64,000 nucleotides of DNA, from contig JAKOON010000009.1 in assembly GCA_022577435.1 (NCBI GenBank), positions 11,923,911 to 11,987,910 of the forward strand, read 5' to 3'. This document shows, piece after piece, positions 11,267 to 26,200 of this stretch (its first letter is position 1; every line of letters starts with the position of its first letter). The notes below the pieces were generated by a model that saw nothing but the letters and a program-made list of their open reading frames with translations, had not been told where the DNA came from and made no database searches. The DNA is from Embiotoca jacksoni. Lineage: Eukaryota > Chordata > Actinopteri > Embiotocidae. The translations under genes and the position numbers were made by a program.

Positions 11267-14200
11267 CTGTAGAAGGGGAATATAGTGCCACTCTGATTAA
11301 TATCAAACATCAGGCCCAGCAGATCACAAATCATAATAGTGGAAATTGATATATAGTACATTTATATTTTGATATACCTAATTCCTAGTTGCCTTGCAGC
11401 TTCAGTCCACCTATCCTTCTCCCCACCCAGTCCTCCTATCAGCTTCTCCGCCCTGATCAGCTTCTGACAGCACAGTTCAATGTTGTCCTCCAAGTCTTTC
11501 TTCTTGTTAATCATGGCCGCCAAGTCATCGTTCAGACTCTGCAGTCGGTCCACAACTTTTTTCAGCTCAGCTCTTTTCACAGCCAACATTTCCATCTGTA
11601 CACCCAGCTCATCCTCAGCCAACTTCAGTCTCTCCTTCTTGGGGGCTACAACCTTGGCTACACGCTCATACACCTCCAACGCCCGCACCCATTTACAGAG
11701 GCCCTCACAAGCCGAGGACACATTTTTGATAATAAAGGGCTGGAAGTCAGGGTTTTCAATAAACTTATCTCGGATTTTCTTGATGTATGGGGCAGGAATA
11801 TTGTCTTTGTCGTAGGCTTTGAGACTTTCCAAAAACCTCAGGTCTCCAAGGAGCTTCTTAGAGGGCCCCCAGAAGTCCTCAATCATCTTACCTGCAACAT
11901 ATTTATTGTAAATAGTAATACTGTCTAGTGAATATTTGTATATTTAAAAAATATGCTGTAAATCTTTGCCACTGGGAATGATGTTACATAAAGATCATTC
12001 TTCCAAAGTTGTGATCTTACCTGACCCACTAGGATCAGGCTTTCTCTCAGGTTTGATGCCCTTCATGATACAGATGGACTCCATCACCAGTTTGACGAGT
12101 CCTGGTGGGTTCTGCATGGACTTAATTACTGTAATGTCTGCAGGTTTCAATGTGTCAAGGGCTGACAGGGCTGCCTCCAAAGCAGGCATTGCTTCGGCCA
12201 GGTCTCCCTCACACTCATCCTGAAAGACAACCGTTATTGCTAAATATGAAAATGGTTACAAACCAAACTACTGCAAATATCTGCTGTATGGCTGTTAACT
12301 TCATGAAAACAATTGCTCTAAAAACTACATGAAGTATACAAATTTCTGCACTGGTAAAATGCATCTTTGCTCCTGAAATACATGTATACCTTAATGGCTT
12401 GGGCTGCAGCTGCTGCTTCATTCGCCACTTTCTCATCAGCAGATACAAGTTCTTTCTTAGCATCCACCTCCACTGTTTCCTTCTCTATCTTAACCATCAT
12501 CTCATCTGTCTCAGCTGAGGTCTGGATGAGCTCTGGCTGCAAGGCCGTCAGCTCCAGTTGCATGACTGATACCTGTAAAACACAACACAACAATATGAAG
12601 TAATCTGAAAAGTATCAATATCGTTCATTCACACTTGAAGGGCTTGACGGGGGTACATCACCTGAGATGCAGCAAACTCCAGTTTCTGTAGACCAATAAT
12701 ATAGCGGTTCTTAGCAGTATTCACTTCATCCCTCTTAGTTGTCAGCAGAGTCTTGAAGGTAAGGATGAGTTCAAGGTAGGAGGTGGGTGTGACGTAGTTG
12801 TGTCTCCTTAATCTGGAGAAGTACCTTTGAGACATATCTCTGACACTTGTCTGGAAGGTCTTGCACATTTCCACCACCCTTAGACACAGAAATAAACACA
12901 ATGTCAGCAAATTACATGCAAATCAAGTTCATGCCCACTGTTGAGCAGGTGGAAAATCACTGGGGTTTTTTTGCAAAGTTTTTCATTCTCTTACTCCAGT
13001 CTGATGCCACTCTCCATCTCCACATCTTCTAGGAACTTGTGGGCCACCATTTCCAGAGCGTCATCCGGCCATGCATGAAACCAGTCGATTGTGCAGCAGT
13101 TGATAAGGGAGGGGAACATCCTGAGACGGTTCCTAAATGCATCACCGATGGGACTCATTGCTGTTGAATACAATATTTTGAAGTTACTACTACTTAGTCA
13201 AATCTCAATCAAAAAAGAGCATGTGAAGGTGCCTACCTAGCACGATGTGAAGGTTGGCCATCACACGGTCAATGAAGAAGTTATACATTGAGAGCGGAGT
13301 AGCATCAATCTTTTTGCCTTCAATCCGCGCAATTCCCTGCACTTTCTCAATGATGTCAGCACGTTCATCAGCAGCAAAGATGTTGGGCACATCACCCGTG
13401 TTGAGCAGCATGTTGATGTCCTCCAGCATGGCCTCGTCCTTGATTTGGCTGTCATTGAACAGAAACACAAGAATCTTTCCTTCGATGCCTGCTTTAAGCA
13501 TTATCCTCTTCAGGTCATCACGCCAGTCCGACATGCTGTAGTTCTTGGTCAGCTCAATCTGGAAGAGGACGTAATCACTGATGAAGGTGGCCAGTTTAGT
13601 GGTGCTTTGGCGGCCTGAGCCACCAATACCAACAAGTAGAAGGTGGCCATTGTTTTGTTTCAGCACACGGCAGATGCGGGAAATGTGCTCAATAGCAAAC
13701 TTGAACATCACGAGGGACATGGGTGCTTTGCTGCTGTTGTTGTGCTCATCCAGGTAGAACTCCATCACTTCTTGCAAGGCATGTAAGTTGGTGATTTCAT
13801 CGTAAGTCCGAGTGTCAGAATCAGGCTTGAGATAATCACCAAAGAACAAGCTACGGATGTTGTCATCCACTACCTTGCCATCTGGGCTGAGGTGGCTCAG
13901 GACCTACACAAAAATGAGAATTCTTTATTTAGATTTAGATTTACATCAAGATAACACTACACCACACAAAGCAGTAGCTTCACCAAGTATTTTTGTGTAT
14001 TATTTATCTATAATTTATGAGATGAAAAACTGTTCTTCTACCTTTGCTGAAATAATTTTTGAGTGTGGTTGTGCATTAATCAAACCTTTTCCAAACTCAG
14101 CTTAAAGAAGTTTGAGGTTTTCTCTTTGACGATGGTAAGAAATGTCTCCTTGTCTCCGCTGTCAATGAGTCGGTCGGAGAAAACACGGTAGATCTCATGA

Positions 14201-17200
14201 ATCCACAGGCGGATCAGTTTATCTCCATCCTGGCATAAAACATACAAAATCATATATAAAGAAGAGATGCAATTAGAGTAATTTATCCAAACATTTCACA
14301 AAGGTTTCCACTCTCACCTGCATGTGTGTGTGTGGTGCCAGGAGAACACCTCGTATCACTCGAGCGAAGTCTCGTAGGTTAAAGATGTAGTGGGACTTAG
14401 ATGGGGTGGGTAGGAAGCTGTCCATAGTGTCCTTATAGACAGCCATGGTGGCCTGTACCATGATCTTGCCTTGTCTAGGACAAAAGAAAATACATTTTCA
14501 GGACAAAGGTCATTTGGTGCTCTCTTCTGCTTTACAATATTCATAAGACAAATTCAAACTGCAAGCTGTGATATGCGGCCCCTCGCACGCTGCACGTCGG
14601 GGATCCAGCGGGTCGGGGCCGCCGGCTCCCCAACGTGCAGCACACGAGGGTCTGCATATTCCCGTTTGCAGTTTTAATTTTTTTTCTCGATCTCGTTCCT
14701 TATTCTTCTTAACACAAAATTGCCTTTTTTTGGCAGCTTTAACATCTTCAAAAACTCATGAAAGTTGGTGCCTGACACAAGTTTTGTGATGTTTGGGGCA
14801 TCGTTTGACCTTAAAACATCAACTTCCTGTGTCATGGCGAAACATCAAACTTAGCCGCATCGCCCTGGCTATCCCTATTGTCTTTGTCGTAGGCTTTGAG
14901 ACTTTCCAAAAACCTCAGGTCTCCAAGGAGCTTCTAAAGGCAAATGTAGCTGCTGGGGCATCTGTTTAGGGGGGCTAGCGAGCCATTAGGCCACGCCTAT
15001 TCGCGATTCCACTAAAATACGCCATTTTCGCCGGGAGAGACGCGTGTACCAATTTTCATGAGTTTTTGAATTTTGTAAAGCCTCCAAAAATGCTGTTTTT
15101 TTACAGAGGTGCTTGGGCCCTAATAATATGATTAACAAGTTACCTGTAGAAAGAGGGTTCAAACCCTTTGCTGAAGTGCCAGTCAACAATGGAGCTGAAT
15201 ATCTTCGTCAGTGTTTCGTCATCAAAGGAATCAATTGAGATGACATTCAAGTGACGAGTGAAACGGCCTATGAGACATTGTGTTAATCACAGTAAACATT
15301 ATGATTGCTATTTTCTTCAATACAAATTAAAAAAAAAATCATCTCAACATACCTGTAATGTCATTCTTCCCACCACCAGGAGGCCCCATTGCAGACATAA
15401 AGATCACATCCACTATGTTCAACCTGGAGGTGTCTTTCAAGTCATACCAGTGGTGGTGGTCAATCAACTGCCTTAACAGCTCGATTGGGGGCTGGGCACC
15501 ATAGATTTCCTTAGATGGCATGTTCAGGTCATCTGTGGAGAAGAGGTAATCAATATCACAGTGTGTAATATTCTTATTCAATAATACCAGTGAGTACTGC
15601 ATGTGTGATCATCTTTACCAACATAGACAACACACTTCTTTCCCATAGGAGGCCCAAACACGCCCTTTCTTCTACGGTCCAGCTTTGCCATGATGATACC
15701 CTGGGTTTGATTTGCTGAGGTGCGGGCTGAGAAGTTGATACAGTTTGGTGTGTACTTCTCCTTAGGCAGCTTGACCAAGAAGCTTTTGTTGATGACAGAT
15801 TTCCCAGTGCCAGTGGGTCCTACAAACAGCATGGGGATTTCATGTGCCAAGTAGGTGTGCAGGAAAAAAAGCTGACGTGCCGTATCCATGGTGGGAATGA
15901 TGAGGTCGGACACCTGGCAGGGAAAAGTTTCAGGGAACATGGCAACCCACAGGGGTAACTTTTACAGCAGTAACCTGTGACAAAAACACTCACGTTGGCT
16001 CCATCAGGTATGACATTCTCTTTATTTGTGATTGAATCAGTCCAGATGTTCCACTGTCCCTGTGCTTCCTTTTGGAAGTAGTAGTCATAGACAGTGCCTG
16101 CAAAACAGTAATGAAACATTGGAAATTAATGTTGAAAAGGCATATGTTTAATTAGTATAGTGACTGTACAGATAATTATTGAAGAAGTTTTGTGACCTCT
16201 CTCAGGGAAGATGTTGTTCTTTTTGAGTTTGATACTCTTGGGCCTGGGGTGCTCATCATTCATGCCAGCGATCAGAGTGCGGTAGAAGATATCAAACTTC
16301 TTACGACTGTCTCCAGTTATGGTCCCACCCAGAGACCATACAACCGCAAACAGGAAGAGACCCTGCAGCCACAGGGTTATCTGCTGGCTGGACATATTCT
16401 CTGGACCATTGGTTCCTGAGATTTCATCTGGCAATGACAGGAATGTTAACACTTATTGAAGAATATGAATACATATCAATCAATCAAATATTAACTAAAT
16501 GTCCGTCTTACTAACCCATCAAGCAGGTATAGAGCTTCATTAGACTATAGGCCAAATGGATGGGAGATGTCTGCACCACAAAGCGACACTCCCTATCTAT
16601 GAAATCCAGACAGGGCTGAACCAGCCAATCAAAGAGGTCTATGATCTATTAGACAAAAAAAAAAAAATCAAACAAACAGATAGAAGAGATATGTCATATA
16701 TGATATACTCAACAACATCTGTCTTAGGCTGTAGATCCATCCATCCATTAAAACATGCATGTCTGTGATCTTACGAATTGTCTATGTTCAAGACTCAGGC
16801 TTTGAGGCAGTGTGTTCATATAGGAATCTCTTAGGGGAGACCAGCCCAGCTGATGAGGTTCCATGTAGATCATACCACACCTTTTGATAGAAATTTACAT
16901 TCAAAACCGCAATAAATGTCAATATTTACATATTGTGTTTACATGCATGAGTGTTGCAGCTGCTTACCGACTGACAGTAGCCGGAGAGGCTTGTTCCAGG
17001 TCAGCAGGTTCAAAAATCAGACTCATCTTGGAACTCATCTGAATAATCTCCCCACTCATCAGACAGAGCTAGCAGAAGACAGAATAAACAAGACAGAAGA
17101 TCCTTATTTAAAGATCGTTAATCACAGATAAATCTTTTACAGAAAAACGAATGCCCACAATAATTTTCATAAAATGTAGCCACATTAAAAAAAAAAAAAA

Positions 17201-20200
17201 AACAGTACCTTCTTGTTGTCATCCAGCACTGTATTCATGTTCTCAATCCAGACAGCATCAATTGGCCCATCAAAGATGATCCACTGTCGGTCTTCTGAGG
17301 TGGAGATAGCCTGATCCCTGAAGGAGGTAGCTAGGACACCATCAGACCATTCGTGGCTGGCTGGATCAAAGCAGCCATACAGTTGGCCCATGGTGATAGC
17401 CTTGGGGTTGATGATGTGATAGTTTACTGCAAACTCATCCATCAGCTTGGCTAAATAAAGAGAATTAGAGAGCATATGAAGTAACAAAAGGCAACAAAAA
17501 GAAAATAAAAACTGAAAAGAAATCACATCAATGAAGTAAAGTTGTTCAGTCAGTGTCAATGGCTTGCTAGGGGCCAGTTGATAGGAAAAGCATGGTGGTA
17601 ATAAAAACCTGCTGACAAGTAAATTGTACGACTTGCACTACTAATACTAACCTTTGTAAAGGTCTCCCAGGGCAGCAGCAAGGACTTTGTAGGCAGAAGT
17701 CTTTCCTCCTAAAGGGTCTCCTACTATCATAAAGCCATGACGTACCAGCATCATCTCATACACCTACACACAAAGAAACAGATAACATCTTAAACACATT
17801 TATGATTTTTAAAAGGTTACAATTCTTGTTAGTCTCAAGATTTAAAGAACAATCCTGTTCCTCAATACCTGGATGATTTTGCCAATGAACCATGGGACAG
17901 GCTGGAGGTTAAGCATAGCGATGTTGTCATTGAGAGCCTTGAGAAGAAGGTCATAGTCTGGTTTTGGAAGGACAACTCCAGGAAACAAATCAGAGATAAT
18001 ACCCTGTGGGGAGCAGCAGGAGAATGATAAGTTGACATGTCCTGACATGAATAAAGTAACTCAGGCTATATGTGGAGGTGGTACACAAGCTGACACCTGA
18101 AACAGTGGCACATCCTGCGCCAGAAACTTGGCCATGTTGACGTCCATGAGCGCCCTGAGCAACAGCACGCTCTCGTTCTCCTCAGGATACTTCAGCTTCA
18201 GATTCCCTGCTGCTGTCAGCACAGACTTCACAGCTCGCATACCGTAGTCATAGTGGTGCTGGGAAGACAGCTGCTCTGAGCACAAACGGTAGGTGGCCAC
18301 AATCTTTTGGGCCAGACTGTCAGTAAAATTAAAATTGGAGGTTTAATTTGGTATATGAAACAACCAATTCTTTCCTATTAAACAATATTTTGTGCAAGAC
18401 ATTTTTCACTTATACCTGCGGGATTCAATGAAGCCCATGGAGTATAGTGAGATCTCGCCAATGAGACCATAGTCTGGCACCATCATGGCTACTGTACGGA
18501 AAAGAGCCTGCAAGAGAAGATTGGCAGACAAACAACTCCAGCATCTTACTGTCAACGGTATGTTTTATGGTTAACATGGTTTTATGGTTAACATTTATTA
18601 ATTGTATATTCTTCATCAGTTTCACCTGTTCAGTGCAATATGACTATTGTACAGTCCCACAGTGATGTACCTTTAGGTTGTCAGGCAGCTCAGCCCTGCC
18701 AGCGTAACCAGGGTTCATGGTGATGAAGACAGAGCAGGTTGGGTTGAGGGAAAGCTCTGTCCCCTCAAACATGAAAGTCTTCAGATTCTTGGCAGTGGCC
18801 TGTTGTATGCAGAGGATCTGCTGGGCTACCACAGAAAGCACCTCCACCTGTGACACACACAAACATTATTAGAGTTATGAATAAATGTGCAAACATATTT
18901 CTATCTTAATTTGTATTCCAATAAACTGGACAAAATAATGCAGTTGCCTTCAGTAAACAATAGTTTGAGTCTGACTTAAGGCATTCAATGCAGCATGACT
19001 GAAAATAACATTCATCCTCAGCCACCATTATTATCTTCAACATCATGGCTTTTTGTTTATCAATGGAAAATAATTTAAATTTCACTCTCACGATCACATT
19101 TAGCACGCTCAAGATTTTTCCTCAAGTTGCAGATATTAGCTCTACACCATGTCTGCTGAAGAATAGCTTGGACACAAAGAGTAATCCGATGTGTATTTCT
19201 GCCTATTAAAACCTTTTGTGTAGATGTAATTCAATGCAAACTTTAGATGCACTCTCACTACCTGACACATTTTCGAATAAAAAATATAAGACATTTCATG
19301 TTTACTGACATAAAAAAGTGCAACTTCATGCAGAACTTTAAAGTCCTACAAAAAAATCAACTTGATTACATAAGGAAAATGGAGCCAGGGCAACTCAGAA
19401 ATGGGCACAGTTACATAAACCTTTTCTTAACTTTAAGTAGCAATGTTTTATGAGTTCCAATCTGCCAATTAGTCTTTTTGTTAAGTGAGTTTAAAGAGGT
19501 TGACAGTCATATACAGTTCACAAGTATAGTAATAGTCTAACGCACCTCAATCCGATTGAACTCATCGAAGCAGGCCCAAGCTCCAGACTGAGCCAGCCCT
19601 TTGAAGAACTTACTCATGGCCTTGTAGTCCAAACCATCAGAGCAATTGAACACCACACACTACAAACAAATAATAGCTTCACCGTCAGTATTAATGAAAA
19701 AAATAACACGAACAAAATGCAGATCAGTGTTGTCCTTAAAACAGTTTTTGTGCACCTGTTTAGCCAAAGCTTTGGCCAGATCTTTTGTGGTCTCAGTCTT
19801 TCCAGTTCCTGCAGGACCCTCAGGAGCTCCTCCTAAGTTCAACTTCAACGCCCCAATTAGAGTCCTAAAACACCACAAAGTCATTTGACAACATGATACT
19901 GTGAACAAACTTTAGATCTTGGACATTTAAATAAACATTACAAGTTCCAGCATTTTACAATCTATTTTTTATGGCTCTTTAATGATAGCAAAAACTAAAC
20001 GGGACTGAATGAACAGAAAGTTACCTGTAGCAGCGATCAGTGAGTGGTGTGATGACCAGACGGTGGGAATTGCCCAGATATTCATAGCCATATTTCAAAC
20101 AGGAGGTAATCATGCGCAGCATCACGTCTCCATCCTCCCAGAAGTAACGCAGCTGAGAAATCCACGCAAAGTCATTCAGTGAGGAGATGCGGTTCTCCGC

Positions 20201-23200
20201 CAGGTTTGTCACAACATCTCGAGCTGGGGGGAGGGGAGGGCACGAGATTTAGTGTGTGTTGAATCAAGAAAGCACATTTCATATCTTTAAAATATCGGAG
20301 AATTTTGGGATTCACGTATTACCATGAACATCTATCACAGTAAGAGCACCGAGGGTCATCCTTGCCCCTCCTGACAGCTTCCCACGCACCAGCTCCACAA
20401 TGTCAGCGATCTGGGCATTACTCTTCTCCACATAAGCCTTTAAATAATAAAATCACTACACATCAGACTACATGGTAATAAGTATTTAACATTGGATTAT
20501 CTTGGAAGTTGACTTTTTTCTGTAGAAGTTATGAAGTATATCTAAAGACTGACAGGCAGAGAGTTGGTCTGGATTGCTGCAGACACTTCGCTGGTCCAAA
20601 AGATAGAGGAGGCACAAATAACAACTTGGCCAGGCCACTGCAACACCCACTTCTTCCGGGGCACCTACAGGCAAAAAGAAATTAAAATATTACATTGGAG
20701 AGATTTTAGCAGTACACAAACCCTTCAGATACACTGCATCTGAATCAAGATAAATAGGGGTGATGTAGATTTTAAACTAAAATTATTTCACCACCTTTCA
20801 CTCCCCCTTAATTACAAAACTAGATCACAGTATGAGCCAAGACTTGCCTACACATCAACTGTCAGTCAGCCTAAACTCATCAAAGATTCAAGAAAAAAGT
20901 AATATGCCCGAATACCTCTGCATACTGAATGACTCCTTGATGGATGACATGTCGAACACTCCAGAGCATCAGGTTCTCCACCTGCATCAGCCACTTCTCT
21001 ACCATGCCCTACAAATAATAACGGTGCCAGCTCACAAGCATATGTCCACTGAGAAACTGCACAACAAAACTATAGCATTATAAAAAAAAAGTATCATACA
21101 GATATGATATAATGCGAAAATAGATGAAACAACGACTGACATAATATACACAGACATTGTTCTGTACCTTGGCTTGGGCTGGACAAATCTTTTCTGTGAA
21201 GGGCACAGTCTCCTTTTCAGAGCTGATCATACCAGTGATCTCCATGTCCTCAGTGAACTCCAGTTTTGCAATGCCCTCAAAGCACTTCTTCAGGTGGGGT
21301 TGTACACACAGTGGATCTTTGGTCTGTGACAGAATTTCCAGCAACTCGTCGTTGGACAGGAAGAAGAATCTGGAAATATGAAGATGAAGAGAACGGAGAA
21401 GCTGAAAAAAACACTTGACAAGACCCTTAAAAATAAAGTTAATATAAGTGTGTCCTGTGTCATTTGTGTGTTTTGTAATGTCTGAAATTATTTGACTTGT
21501 TCATCTATATTATAAGCAATAGATTTCTGGTGTACTGTGGACGTCTCGGTTGAGTTCTATTCTGTTGTGATATCAGCTGCCATAAGTACAGTTTTAGGGT
21601 CCCTGAGGAGTTCGTTGGCATGCAACCAGACAGATGTCAGAAACTAATAAAAATGGGCTGTTAGGGCTATTAATCGCTGTCAAAACCTTGGGAAAAAGAG
21701 CCTCTTCTTTTCCAGGTAGGTATTGAGGCCTTTCTGGATGTCATCCAGGAACACATTGGACTCCTGCAGCCGTTCCAGCATGTTGGCCTGGCCAGTAGCC
21801 ACCAGCACCCGTGTATCCTTCCCCTGGGCCAGTGTAATCACACAGAAGTCAAAGCAAAGTGTAATTACTTAAATTAAAACAGGAATCTGAGCGTCGTGAG
21901 GCTCTTACCGCCTCAGCAATGATATTCTTCCAGTAGCTGTCCACTATCGCAAACTTGCGGCCCTCCTCGGGCATCTGGGCAATGATGTCCTCTGAGCTGA
22001 AGATGGGTTCGAGGTAGAGCCACGTAAGTTGGCACTTCAACATAGAGTCGAGGATGTCCTGCATACTCAGCAGCTTGTCCTCCCATTGCTAAGAAGGAAA
22101 GTAATGGTGAGAATAACACAATTACAGTAACAACTAGCAATTGTTGCATTTCATAGTTTTAGTGCATAGTAGAATTCCTGATATATCATTAAGAAAACGA
22201 TACAGCAGTCCAACAAAGACAAACATGGTACTCATGGAAATACAATATGCAAAATAGTAAAATTAGATAATACTCAAAACTGTAGTACCACAAGATAAAT
22301 CATATAAAAGCAAGACAATAAAAACAAGTTTTGATCGCGTTAGTCTAAAATTTTTAAACAGGTTTTTCAGTTTTTTAAGTAATTTCATGGCTTCAAAAGA
22401 AGCCATATTTGTCTGAGGCTTTGTTTATCCAGATCAAGTCGTTTTGTCACCTCTTCTGGCATGAGATTAAGCTTGTATTTTACCAATCAAGACAATCTCT
22501 TAAACACAAATACAAAGCACACAAATGCAATCACTGAATTTTGTATGTTTTAACTTGGATTTAAAAATGTTTTTAGTGGAAAAATTTTTAAAGAAAAATA
22601 TTAAAATCCAAGTTAGAATGATTAAACTAATGTTATCCAAAGAAGCAGGAGTGACGCGTGTAATCCATCTGCAGTTTGTATGATTAAACAGTTTTTGGAT
22701 GCAAAATGACGGCACAACATGAATATCAGTGCCATTGCTCTTTTCTTTAAGAAAAACGATAAGATATTGAGGTAACTCTTTAAAAGCCAAGTTCAGCATG
22801 GGTACATCTACAATTCGTACTACTGACCTACACAGCAAAGTATCGCTTGCTTAAGTGAACCGAGTCTGACTGACATCACCGTGTCTCACCTTACATTCGG
22901 TCTCCATTGGCTTAATGAAAGGTGAACTTCGCATAGTCTGCGTCTTAATAATGTGGTCATCCAGAAGGACTTGGATGTCATCCACAGCTGAGATAATTTT
23001 GGTACCCTATGGGAAAATAGAAAGAGGACATAATAATAGCAAGTTGTTGTCAATGTTCTATATGAAAATGTATAGACAGAACATAACATAAAGTCTGTGA
23101 TTGTGTATGTGTTTGCCATACTGTATCTCTGTATTCAGTGAAATTTAACTGTAGGTCGGCCCATTCATTTTTCATCTTCTCCATTGATTTTTCCAGAGAG

Positions 23201-26200
23201 TACTCCTTACTGGCAGCAGCTCCAATCTCTTCCAATCTAGTTCAAAGGTGAAATTAAAAAACATCATTTTTTTTTTTCACACAAACCATGAGTGTCTTCG
23301 AATTACAGTGCATGCTGTAAACATAACACACTGTATGTAAAGTGTCTCACTTATCAGAGAACTTGGAAAGATTGAGGTCCAGCATGTTCAGCAGTGAGCT
23401 GTCCACATCCGGTTTGACACTGAATCCCACAATACTGCTAATCTGCGTGCAGACAGAAACTGCCATCAATTATTCACATCAACTTCATGGATCACAGGCC
23501 ATGCAGGACACTTGGTCCTTAAACTGAGACGAGATGTCATCTGATCCAATGAAGCAAGTCAATTCAATTCAGCTGACCTTCTCCCAGTGGCGATCTTTAA
23601 TGCCAGGGTTACAGATGGTTGTCAGGACGGGCAGGTGCTGCTTGAACTGGTCTATGTTGCTTTTGAAGGTTTTGGCCACACGACCGGGGCTAGGAAGACT
23701 CGAGAAAGTCTTTGTCAGTTTATGTGTGGTTTTCCACATGATGTCCAGCTCATCAGAGATTTTCTCAGCATCCAAATGCAGGAAAGGACCTAAAAGTTAA
23801 ATCATAAAGAAAGCTCAACCATTAGTTATAAAGTATGCCATTTACGGCTTTTAAAATGTAGTCACATGAAAAAATAAAAAGAGGAAAAGATGTAGTTTTC
23901 CCAATATGAGTTCCTTACCATTCATCCACACCGCTGACATGATCTGAAAATTCAGCGCTGTGTTCCAGAGCTGTTCATACGGCTGTTTATCAGCTATCAG
24001 AGTTTGCAGCATTGGGAACTGGCTCTGTTCCCTCTCCAACAAAGCCTGCTCGTTGTTGATATCCTGTGCAAATGACAGCAGAATAAGCATTTTCTGGCTG
24101 CCATCTGAAATATGACTTTCAGGATAAAGAGAGATTTCTGTTTTGTTTCAGTATCAAAACTATAGTTTTACTGAGTTTTCAAATGAAAAGGATTACCATG
24201 TTCACTTAAATCTTGCACTGTGATAGTGCAGTATCTCGTACCTCTAGTTCAGAGACAGCAGCCTCCAGGTTGGCATTAGTTTTAGACAGTTTTTCCACAT
24301 TATTCTTCATCTCCTCTATGTTCATCACTTCCTTCTTCTTAAAGGCCTGTATCTCCTTGTCAACATCCTGCAGCTTCTGCTCAAACACTACGAGCCTGAG
24401 TGTCAAATACAGATACGCAACAGGTGTCTGATTCAGTTGATGGCTTTTATATTTAAGACAGAGGTGAGAGAACTTACAATGCCCATATATAAGGAATCAT
24501 TTAATGTCTAAATTTGTAATCACTGCACACCTTCCTCTTTGAGACTACCAATTCTAATGTGAGAGACTGGGTGATGCCTGGGTGAAGGACAAACAAGTGG
24601 CAAACACCACCTTCAGCGGTGGCGGTTACTACTTGAGTGAGACCGTGACTGTGAACTGTTTATGGTGTAACCTTGTTTGGAGATGGTCCTCAGCCTCTTC
24701 TTTCATGACGGCCAAACGACTATTGCTGTCTTCAAGCTCAGTCCTTATCTGAATGGGCCACTGGAAAATACGGGAGTTCAGCTTCAAGTCATCGGCTGGA
24801 GGAGGCAAGAAAGAAAAAGAACCATTATCAATTCTGCTTTATTCTAAGATTGAGATGTATCATTATGTAGAGTAGGGGTTTCAAAAGGGTTTATCCAGTG
24901 AGCAAAACTGCAACTGTAGGTATAAAAATAACAGAATCTTAAAAAAGACATGACATCTATGCAACAGTAACATTTGTGAATACTATTTCTTAGGGCATAC
25001 GTGGCAGAATGGCATAATCCAGGAGGAACCTGAGGCGGTAGGTTGCCTCATCAATCTCATCTATCAGCTTGTAAATGGTCACATCACTGCTTCTTTGAAT
25101 GTACTGGTTGAGAGACACCAACTCCTCTGTAGTTTCCGGGGTGCCTCTGACGGTCTCTTTAATCTCCTCATACTTTTGACAGATCCTGAGGGGAAAAAAT
25201 TGCTGATGGTTGACATTCTGTGTCCTCAAATTGAGTAAACATAAAAAAATTAATAATGTGTCTCCTCTTACGCCATGTTTAGCTCACGGTTCTCCTCCAT
25301 CTCAAACATGATGATCCTGTCCTTCAGTCTGCTAGCACGGTCACACAGGTCATTGTTCAGCTCGCCAACATACAGACAAAACATGGACAGGGGCACTGTC
25401 ACACGGAGTAAGGCAAGCTCCGTCCACATGTGATTGATGCTTTCAATTTCCTGTAGATTGAAACACAGAGAGGACTTTTGTAAACCAACGAGACCATAAA
25501 TTAAATTAAGAAGGGAATATATTTGAATTACTTTGGTAAATCCTTGTAATGAGTGCTTCTCTTTGAGGAACGCTGACATGTCCTGCTCTGCTGAATTGTC
25601 GAGTAGACTGCTGTATTTTTGATAGACATTCAAATACCTGAAGAAGAAGACGTAGTGTTAGCATCTTCGTTACACTTGCTAGTACATCAGTATAATTGAA
25701 TGATATAAAAACAATTCATGTCATTACTTTTTGGGTCCCACAGTGTTCTTGTGGAAAACATCCTTGGCTTTGTTGATTAGGTTTGTAACCAGTGATTCAT
25801 CAGGTCTGACAGTGCGTAGGTACAAGTTGGTGATATCAGGATAGAGGTTACATTCCACCTGGCCAAACAAGCGTGTCAGTCACGTACTATATTAATGCGC
25901 GTTACATTAAAGTATTCACCAGAGACAGCACCAGGTAATATAAAATATTTGTACCCTTGGGAACTTCTCAGCACTCTTGATGATTTCCATGAAGGCCCTG
26001 TAAATGACCTCCCAACATTCCTGGAAGCTAGGAATGAAGGCAATGTGAGGCTCATCCACTTGTAACTTAACCAGCAGCACCTGAGACTGGACATATCTCA
26101 TCTCATCAAACCCCTCTCCAAAGTCATTGCCCTCCTAAAGAGCACAGAGCACAGGGAAGCTGATCTTGACAAACCACAGCACTATCAGAGGTGAATTTTG

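Larger units (their letters stand above)
14086..18003 (-). other. dnah3: dnah3 exons 34-46: AAA2 and AAA3
   Basis: Coding exons 18003-17869, 17763-17652, 17450-17209, 17068-16968, 16880-16775, 16645-16516, 16427-16197, 16097-15994, 15913-15619, 15532-15353, 15267-15144, 14474-14318, 14229-14086, about residues 1580-2266. AAA2 carries the nucleotide-binding P-loop GDPLGGKT in the exon at 17652-17763. AAA3, the regulatory ATP site, carries GPTGTGKS in the exon at 15619-15913, followed by CINFSARTSANQTQ and the GPPGGGKNDITG stretch. The acceptor of the 14318-14474 exon is TCCTAG at 14475-14480, which keeps the frame as YRQGKIMVQ. The intron just 5' of this exon holds the fold-back repeat and copied exon piece. 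Confidence 0.93.
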
